64,000 nucleotides of DNA from Synechococcus sp. C9 (GTDB lineage: Bacteria; Cyanobacteriota; Cyanobacteriia; Gloeomargaritales; Gloeomargaritaceae): assembly GCF_022984075.1 (NCBI RefSeq), contig NZ_JALAAD010000001.1, positions 2,771,983 through 2,835,982 on the forward strand, given 5' to 3'. Numbering within the stretch: the stretch's first letter is position 1; each line of letters opens with the position of its first letter. The translations under genes were made by a program, and so were the position numbers. Positions 60,333-64,000 of this stretch are shown here, in pieces. A model generated the notes under the pieces. That model was not told the origin of the DNA, ran no database searches, and worked only from the letters and a program-made list of their open reading frames with translations.

Positions 60333-61163
60333 CTATTTTTCGGAGTCTCTTTGGGACGAACGGCGCAGTTTTTGTACCCGGCGTTGTAAATGCTGAAAAT
60401 ACTCAGTTTCGGTAATTTCTTGCACCTGCCGATCCCGTTTTTGCTGGTCAATGGTTTGATGAAGTTCCTCAATTTGCCGTTGTAAATTCTCCTCCTGTTT
60501 TTTGCGTTCGGTGATGTCCCAAAGGGCACTGAGTACCGTATTTTGCCCCTGGAAAATAAAGGGTTGCCAATTCAATAAAGCCCATAGGGTCGAACCATCC
60601 GCCCGTTGCACGAGCAATTCATAATTGGTAACACTCCCCTGGGTGGCATAAAGTTGTTTTAAGCGGTTCACATCTTCTGGGTCGTGGCAAAAGTCCCGCC
60701 CCCGCAACGTCCGTGCCAGGGTATCGGGCGTGATCCCCAGCAGGGCAATCGCCGCCGGATTGCGGTAGAGAATTTGCCCCGTTTCCAAATGCAGGATCAG
60801 CAGTGCCACCGGGTTCGCCTCGACCAGGGTACGAAATTGCACTTCACTTTGCCGGAGGGCGGTCAGTGCTTCCGCCTGTAACTGGTCTGTAACCGTATCC
60901 GCATGGGCGGTCATGGTTTCTAAAATTAACTCCAGGTCCGCTTTTTCCTGCTCAATAGTTGTTAATAAATGTTGCAGTCGGGACTCGGACATTTGTAAAT
61001 CCCGTTCTGCCCGTTCGTGTTGCAGAATTTTTGCCGCCAGTTGTTGGGTAATGGCATCGGCATGGGCGGTCGTATTTTCTAGGAGAATTTCCAGGTCTTT
61101 TTTTTCCTGTTCTAACTGACGAATCCGAGTTTCTAGTTCCGCAATTTTCGCTTCAGGACTCAT
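60333..61163 (-). CDS. PAS-domain coiled-coil sensor protein
   Basis: About 276 residues from ATG 61163 (MSPEAKIAELETRIRQLEQE). The N-terminal ~110 residues are a coiled coil with an internal repeat: ENTTAHADAITQQLAAKIL and ETMTAHADTVTDQLQAEAL. A PAS domain follows (about 110-220: FRTLVEANPVALLILHLETG, ILYRNPAAIALLGITPDTL) with a PAC end (LSALWDITERKKQEENLQRQ) and a final coiled coil. No kinase domain is present, so it must signal through partners. It overlaps the STAS gene by 11 bases; the unit is discussed with its neighbours. Confidence 0.8.
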   Translation of the reverse strand: MSPEAKIAELETRIRQLEQEKKDLEILLENTTAHADAITQQLAAKILQHERAERDLQMSESRLQHLLTTIEQEKADLELILETMTAHADTVTDQLQAEALTALRQSEVQFRTLVEANPVALLILHLETGQILYRNPAAIALLGITPDTLARTLRGRDFCHDPEDVNRLKQLYATQGSVTNYELLVQRADGSTLWALLNWQPFIFQGQNTVLSALWDITERKKQEENLQRQIEELHQTIDQQKRDRQVQEITETEYFQHLQRRVQKLRRSSQRDSEK

Positions 61164-61521
61164 GGTAAAAATCCAACTCAAGGGTCGGGAGTAACCGTTG
61201 TAAATTCACCAGGGATTTATGTTGCCAAGGAATCCCTTCGTTACAGCGGACAGTCAGATGGATATTGCCTTTTTGCCGCACTTGAATCACAAAACGGGAC
61301 AGGACATTGATGCCAGAACTATTGAGAAATTTCAGTGACCGGACATCCAAAATCATCTGGGGAGGTGCCGCCGCCACAATCTGCCCCAACCAATCCGTCA
61401 GGGGTTGGTATTCCGCCATGCCATTCAAGCGCAGAGACCCCTCGAACACCAACCGGGGCGGTTCCGGTTCCCCATAAATTCGGTAGCCCACACCGCTCAA
61501 TTCCTGCGCCCACCAGTTCAT
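61153..61521 (-). CDS. STAS-type regulator (slr1659 superfamily)
   Basis: A 122-residue STAS-fold protein: RLVFEGSLRLNGMAEYQPLT, QMILDVRSLKFLNSSGINVL and VRQKGNIHLTVRCNEGIPWQ. The NSSGIN motif carries the serine that anti-sigma-type kinases phosphorylate. It is the pattern of Slr1659-like regulators. It overlaps the upstream HATPase-like gene as ATGA and the PAS gene downstream, so all three are one operon. Confidence 0.82.
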   Translation of the reverse strand: MNWWAQELSGVGYRIYGEPEPPRLVFEGSLRLNGMAEYQPLTDWLGQIVAAAPPQMILDVRSLKFLNSSGINVLSRFVIQVRQKGNIHLTVRCNEGIPWQHKSLVNLQRLLPTLELDFYHES

Positions 61522-62102
61522 CGTTCACCTCGGGGATGGGACAATTGCACCAAAGTGGTCACCCGCCAGTCCGGGATGCCCGGTAAAATTTTCCAACCCA
61601 GGCGGGCTTGATAGTCATTCAAGATGGTTAAATATCCTAAGCCAGAACTTGGGTGTTCCTCAATGGCATTGGCTTCCAACTTTTGTAAATATAACTCCTG
61701 GGGGGAATGGGATAACAATTGATCAATCACTTTTTGTAACCGTTCGGCACTGTCTGGACTAATGGCATTTTCCACCCGAAAGATCAATTGTTCCGGGTAA
61801 ATTTCCAGGCTAATGGTTACCGGGGAAATCGAATCGGGGGTGCAAAATTTCATCGCATTTTCTAACAGTTCATTCACAATATAGTTCACTGCCCCATGCA
61901 GGTCAGCCAAGCCATAACTGAGCAGTAAGGGCCATTGACCACCCGGAAATAAATGGGTCACATAGTCCGCCATAAAATTGGCTGAGATACTATTGGTGCG
62001 CCAACGCTCAGATAAGGGCACGGTCAGGGGCGAAAATACCAAGGTTAGGTACTCCCGACAATCACCCAGAGGTTCCACAAAGGTGCCGTAAACCCCAGTC
62101 AT
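61518..62102 (-). CDS. HATPase-like regulator (slr1658 superfamily)
   Basis: A 194-residue protein with a degenerate serine-kinase/HATPase fold: LSYGLADLHGAVNYIVNELL, ENAMKFCTPDSISPVTISLE (N-box NELLENAMKF), and SSGLGYLTILNDYQARLGWK (G-box-like). It corresponds to Slr1658-like proteins that work with Slr1659-like STAS proteins. The N-terminal ~60 residues have no assigned fold. First gene of the three-gene unit, divergent from petE. Confidence 0.82.
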   Translation of the reverse strand: MTGVYGTFVEPLGDCREYLTLVFSPLTVPLSERWRTNSISANFMADYVTHLFPGGQWPLLLSYGLADLHGAVNYIVNELLENAMKFCTPDSISPVTISLEIYPEQLIFRVENAISPDSAERLQKVIDQLLSHSPQELYLQKLEANAIEEHPSSGLGYLTILNDYQARLGWKILPGIPDWRVTTLVQLSHPRGER

Positions 62103-62251
62103 GGACTGTCCTGTTTTGTTCTAGGCTACCACAGGCGTTCATTCCCCAGGCATTTTGCTATGATATTAAATAAATGTAAACTTTTCTGAGAGCCATACCC
62201 TTGTATGATTTTGGCTCCCATTGTTCCTAATTGTTTCAGGAGGTCATGGTC

Positions 62252-62647
62252 ATGTTGGCTGGACTGGTGCGGTGGCTGGTGGTCGGGTTAACCCTGGTTT
62301 TGACCTGGTTGGGGACGGGTCAAGCGGCGTTTGCCCAAACCTATCAAATTAAAATGGGTGCGGATAACGGTATGTTAGCCTTCCAACCCGCTCAATTGAC
62401 AATTAAATCTGGGGATACAGTGGAATGGCTGAATAATAAATTACCCCCCCACAACGTGATTTTCAGCACGGTTCCCAACGGTGATAAGGCGTTAGCGGAG
62501 CAGTTATCTCAACGGGGTTTGGTGTATAAAGTGGGGGATAGTTTCAGCATCACTTTTGGAGGTGATTTACCTACGGGAACGTACACCTATTACTGTACTC
62601 CCCATCGGGGCGCAGGGATGCAAGGTAAAATCATCGTGGAAGGTTAA
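62252..62647 (+). CDS. petE: Plastocyanin
   Basis: A 131-residue precursor from ATG 62252; CAGGAGG sits 8 bases before it, which favours it over ATG 62246 and TTG 62231. Residues 1-29 are a thylakoid-lumen Sec signal (LVVGLTLVLTWLGTGQAAFA). Copper ligands are His67 (LPPHNVIF), Cys115, His118 and Met123 (YYCTPHRGAGMQGKIIV). It carries electrons from cytochrome b6f to photosystem I. A TATGAT at 62204-62209 is a possible -10 box; ATGTAAAC upstream could be part of a regulator site but this is unproven. Confidence 0.95.
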   Translation: MLAGLVRWLVVGLTLVLTWLGTGQAAFAQTYQIKMGADNGMLAFQPAQLTIKSGDTVEWLNNKLPPHNVIFSTVPNGDKALAEQLSQRGLVYKVGDSFSITFGGDLPTGTYTYYCTPHRGAGMQGKIIVEG

Positions 62648-62662
62648 TGCGGAGTTCCTACG

Positions 62663-62830
62663 GTGTTCACTAACCCAAACCTATCCTTGGTTGGTTTATT
62701 TTGGGTAGCCCTTGTCCTGTTGGGCGGGGTCACTTTGGGGGTAGGGTATTTGACTTGGGCGGAATGGCGGGATCGGCGGCGACAACAGGAACAAAGTCGT
62801 TCCCGCACTCCTTCTCCAAAGCGACGTTAA
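62663..62830 (+). CDS. Small single-helix membrane protein, 55 aa
   Basis: A 55-residue frame from GTG 62663, preceded by CGGAG about 9 bases upstream and starting 15 bases after petE. It has one membrane helix (LVGLFWVALVLLGGVTLGVG-YLTW) followed by a basic tail AEWRDRRRQQEQSRSRTPSP. Such a single helix with a YLTWxEWRDRR-like end recalls small thylakoid subunits, for example of NDH-1, but I cannot assign it. Codon use is like neighbouring genes. Confidence 0.55.
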   Translation: MFTNPNLSLVGLFWVALVLLGGVTLGVGYLTWAEWRDRRRQQEQSRSRTPSPKRR

Positions 62831-62873
62831 CGTTTTTCAGCAAATAGGAACTAAGTAATCAATCACGATGGTT

Positions 62874-63032
62874 TTATCCGGTTTCCGCCGGTGGCAAAGT
62901 GTTAGGTAAAACAGGCTTAGCTAATAATGGATTACAGGCAAACATGAATTCTTCCACTGGTTTGCCTCCTAACAGATGTTCTTGGATAATGCGTTCACAG
63001 ACCTCTGGTGTCACATGACCGCATTTTTTAGT
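62874..63032 (-). pseudogene. C-terminal remnant of a (2Fe-2S) ferredoxin-domain protein
   Basis: A 53-codon open segment reads TKKCGHVTPEVCERIIQEHL then LGGKPVEEFMFACNPLLAKP. 'CGHVTPEVCERIIQEHLLGG' is the end of thioredoxin-like (2Fe-2S) ferredoxin proteins (Tyr/Cys-GHV-TPE...EHL.GG.PVEEF). A stop codon precedes it and no proper start is in frame, so the N-terminal cluster-binding half is missing. Confidence 0.5.
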
Positions 63033-63116
63033 TTAACTCAGAACCAAAAACCAACCTGCACCCCAGTGACCACTGTTTACCATTCAATAAAAGTATTTTA
63101 TCCAGAGCTAGTCTGC

Positions 63117-63122
63117 TATAAT
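63117..63122 (+). promoter_or_regulatory. -10 box of the tRNA-Arg(ACG) gene
   Basis: A perfect TATAAT ends 17 bases before the mature 5' end of the tRNA. The corresponding -35 region (TATTTT at 63094) is weak. Confidence 0.45.
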
Positions 63123-63139
63123 ATTAATCTGTGACGTAG

Positions 63140-63213
63140 GGGCTTGTAGCTCAGTGGATTAGAGCACTTGACTACGGATCAAGGTGTCGGGGGTTCGAAT
63201 CCCTCCAGGCCCG
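63140..63213 (+). tRNA. tRNA-Arg (anticodon ACG)
   Basis: A 74-base cloverleaf: acceptor GGGCTTG with CAGGCCC, D-arm GCTC/GAGC, anticodon stem CTTGA/TCAAG with loop CTACGGA giving anticodon ACG (read as ICG after TadA editing), and T-arm GGGGG-TTCGAAT-CCCTC. Discriminator G; CCA not encoded. It reads CGU/CGC/CGA codons. Confidence 0.93.
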
Positions 63214-63335
63214 TCCCTATTTCCAGCCACTTTCCCCCACCATAACCCGCACTCCACCGTTTTCCCATTAGTACACATCGTCTAAGTTTAGGTGCAGTTA
63301 GGGTATCTTGGGAGTGTAAAAACTGGCTAAACGAT

Positions 63336-63434
63336 ATGGCTAAAGTTGAGTGGGTGAAGGTTGAGGATGGGTTGTACTGGTTGCGGTGGAGTTTTCAGGA
63401 TAGTGCTATCTTTGTAATGCTCAAGAAATGGTAA
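63336..63434 (+). pseudogene. Possible N-terminal remnant of a site-specific integrase
   Basis: A 32-residue frame (MAKVEWVKVEDGLYWLRWSF...) ends at TAA 63432. The pattern 'V..v.dGlywLRWsfq' resembles the first strand of the SAM-like N-terminal region of cyanobacterial tyrosine recombinases ('…g.lrLRw...gkry'). It lies 120 bases after tRNA-Arg(ACG), a usual att site. It could also be chance. The interval 63435-63644 shows no recognised feature. Confidence 0.25.
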
Positions 63435-63644
63435 CAAGGATTCTCAGCCAGGTGGGTGGCTTTGTCTCTCCAGGGAGAAGCGTCACGGGGTAGGATTAGA
63501 CATTGCTCAAATACCGATGAGATAAGGCTTTGCGAGAATTTATTACCTAGAACTTAGAGAGCCTATCGTCTGGAATGGCAGACACTCCTTTGGGAAGGCA
63601 TGGCACTAATTGTAATAAAAAGGTCGTTTGTCTTAAATCTTTAA

Positions 63645-63717
63645 CGCGTCCTGGAGGACTCGAACCCCCGACATCCGGTTTTGGAGACCGACGTTCTACC
63701 AACTGAACTAAGGACGC
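63645..63717 (-). tRNA. trnW: tRNA-Trp (anticodon CCA)
   Basis: A 73-base cloverleaf on the minus strand: acceptor GCGTCCT with AGGACGC, D-arm GTTC/GAAC, anticodon stem TCGGT/ACCGG with loop CTCCAAA giving CCA, T-arm GGGGG-TTCGAGT-CCTCC, discriminator G. A TATAAT -10 box lies at 63733-63728, 11 bases upstream. In many cyanobacteria trnW precedes secE-nusG; no secE follows here. Confidence 0.93.
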
Positions 63718-63736
63718 AGATTACTTAATTATATAC

Positions 63737-63838
63737 ACATAGCAATCCTACTTGATTAGTGAACAGAGATTTCCCAGAACCAAGGATGGGGGCGGTGCCC
63801 CTGCAACCCCTATTCTATTCTCATTTAGGACTGCCATA
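63737..63838 (-). repeat. Palindromic repeat family copy (type 1 ends)
   Basis: CATAGCAATCCTACTTGATT at left, inverted core AGGATGGGGGCGGTGCCCCT and ATTCTCATTTAGGACTGCCA at right. It begins just upstream of the trnW promoter. Confidence 0.8.
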
Positions 63839-63854
63839 TTACTGGATACCTCTA

Positions 63855-63980
63855 GGGAACCTCTGTTTATTTTTTGAACCAATCATCAATCCCATCGTGG
63901 AAATACCCCTATTACCCAGAACCAAGGGCGGGGTGCCCCCCTGCGACCCCTGTTCCAAATTCATGTGGGATTACCATATA
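63855..63980 (-). repeat. Palindromic repeat family copy (type 3 left end, type 1-like right end)
   Basis: GGGAACCTCTGTTTATTTTT, GAACCAATCATCAATCCCAT, core ACCAAGGGCGGGGTGCCCCC and right end ATTCATGTGGGATTACCATA. It lies 17 bases from the previous copy, in the same orientation, and runs close to the window edge. Confidence 0.7.
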
Positions 63981-64000
63981 TCCATATTGATTCACGTTAT

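Noticed and set aside
5341..63980. Palindromic repeats considered as a CRISPR array
   Set aside because: Copies are kilobases apart, occur in both orientations and have no regular spacers; no cas genes are present.
5341..63980. Palindromic repeats considered as ordinary transcription terminators
   Set aside because: The GC-rich hairpin is not followed by a T-run, and copies also lie upstream of genes; only 43294-43330 has true terminator form.
63855..64000. Possible origin or attachment site near the right edge
   Set aside because: Only repeat-family sequence is visible; no DnaA-box cluster or integrase-linked core site.

Overview
The window is chromosomal DNA from a cyanobacterium, very probably a unicellular oxygenic phototroph. 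Diagnostic genes are ndhN (cyanobacterial NDH-1), a BicA-type bicarbonate transporter fragment, petE plastocyanin, ycf54 (Mg-protoporphyrin cyclase factor), a GUN4-type gene, the class II FBPase/SBPase glpX next to hemA, slr1658/slr1659-type regulators and several protein families known mainly from cyanobacteria (DUF3386, DUF928, Npun_F5749-type flavoprotein). The genus cannot be fixed from the sequence alone. Most of the window is GC-rich, densely packed housekeeping DNA; one block (about 24.7-31.0 kb) is clearly more AT-rich.

Layout. 0-2 kb: end of a Na+/H+ antiporter-type (MrpC/NdhE-like) gene, an orphan BicA STAS domain, a type IV pilin and a hypothetical gene, all on the minus strand. 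2-8.2 kb: ndhN, an ECF/CbiO-type ATPase, rsmG, two exported proteins, tRNA-Arg(CCU), a lipoprotein and a long coiled-coil protein with a PLD-like end. 8.3-13 kb: a minus-strand run dapA, rnj, two-part photolyase-like genes, trmD. 13-16 kb: accessory segment with an intact IS4-type insertion sequence, a DsrE-like protein and a GDCCVxC protein. 16-19.6 kb: polyamine ABC transporter potC-potD-potA (no potB) behind a bifunctional-nuclease-family gene. 19.7-24.1 kb: riboflavin synthase, polyphosphate kinase and a 5'-nucleotidase. 24.7-30.9 kb: an AT-rich six-gene operon with a membrane coiled-coil protein, a glycosyltransferase, three radical SAM/SPASM-like proteins and a small membrane protein with a calcium-loop-like motif; this is the best candidate for an undescribed system. 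31-46.4 kb: PPOX flavoprotein, a secreted TPS-CHAT protein, acyl-ACP/CoA synthetase, AarF kinase, DsbD plus a redoxin, acetolactate synthase, DUF928 protein. 46.7-64 kb: hemA, glpX, pgeF, cysS, cobA-hemD fusion, DUF3386, queA, lptF/G, ycf54, pdxJ, an ABC permease, GUN4, DUF4350, a three-gene STAS/ATPase/PAS regulatory unit, petE, tRNA-Arg(ACG) and tRNA-Trp.

Intergenic spaces are colonised by at least 18 copies of a ~100-bp palindromic repeat family with a shared GC-rich core and several end types, by two inverted 113-bp copies of a second family, and by two short elements with GGCGTTGCTGA-type ends. The IS4 copy has inserted at the edge of one of these repeats with a clean 9-bp target duplication.

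Functional themes: tetrapyrrole/chlorophyll synthesis (hemA, cobA-hemD, ycf54, gun4), thiol/sulfur chemistry (dsbD, redoxin, DsrE, GDCCVxC), RNA modification (rsmG, trmD, queA) and photosynthetic electron transfer (ndhN, petE). Assignments rest on reading the translated sequence; no database search was possible.
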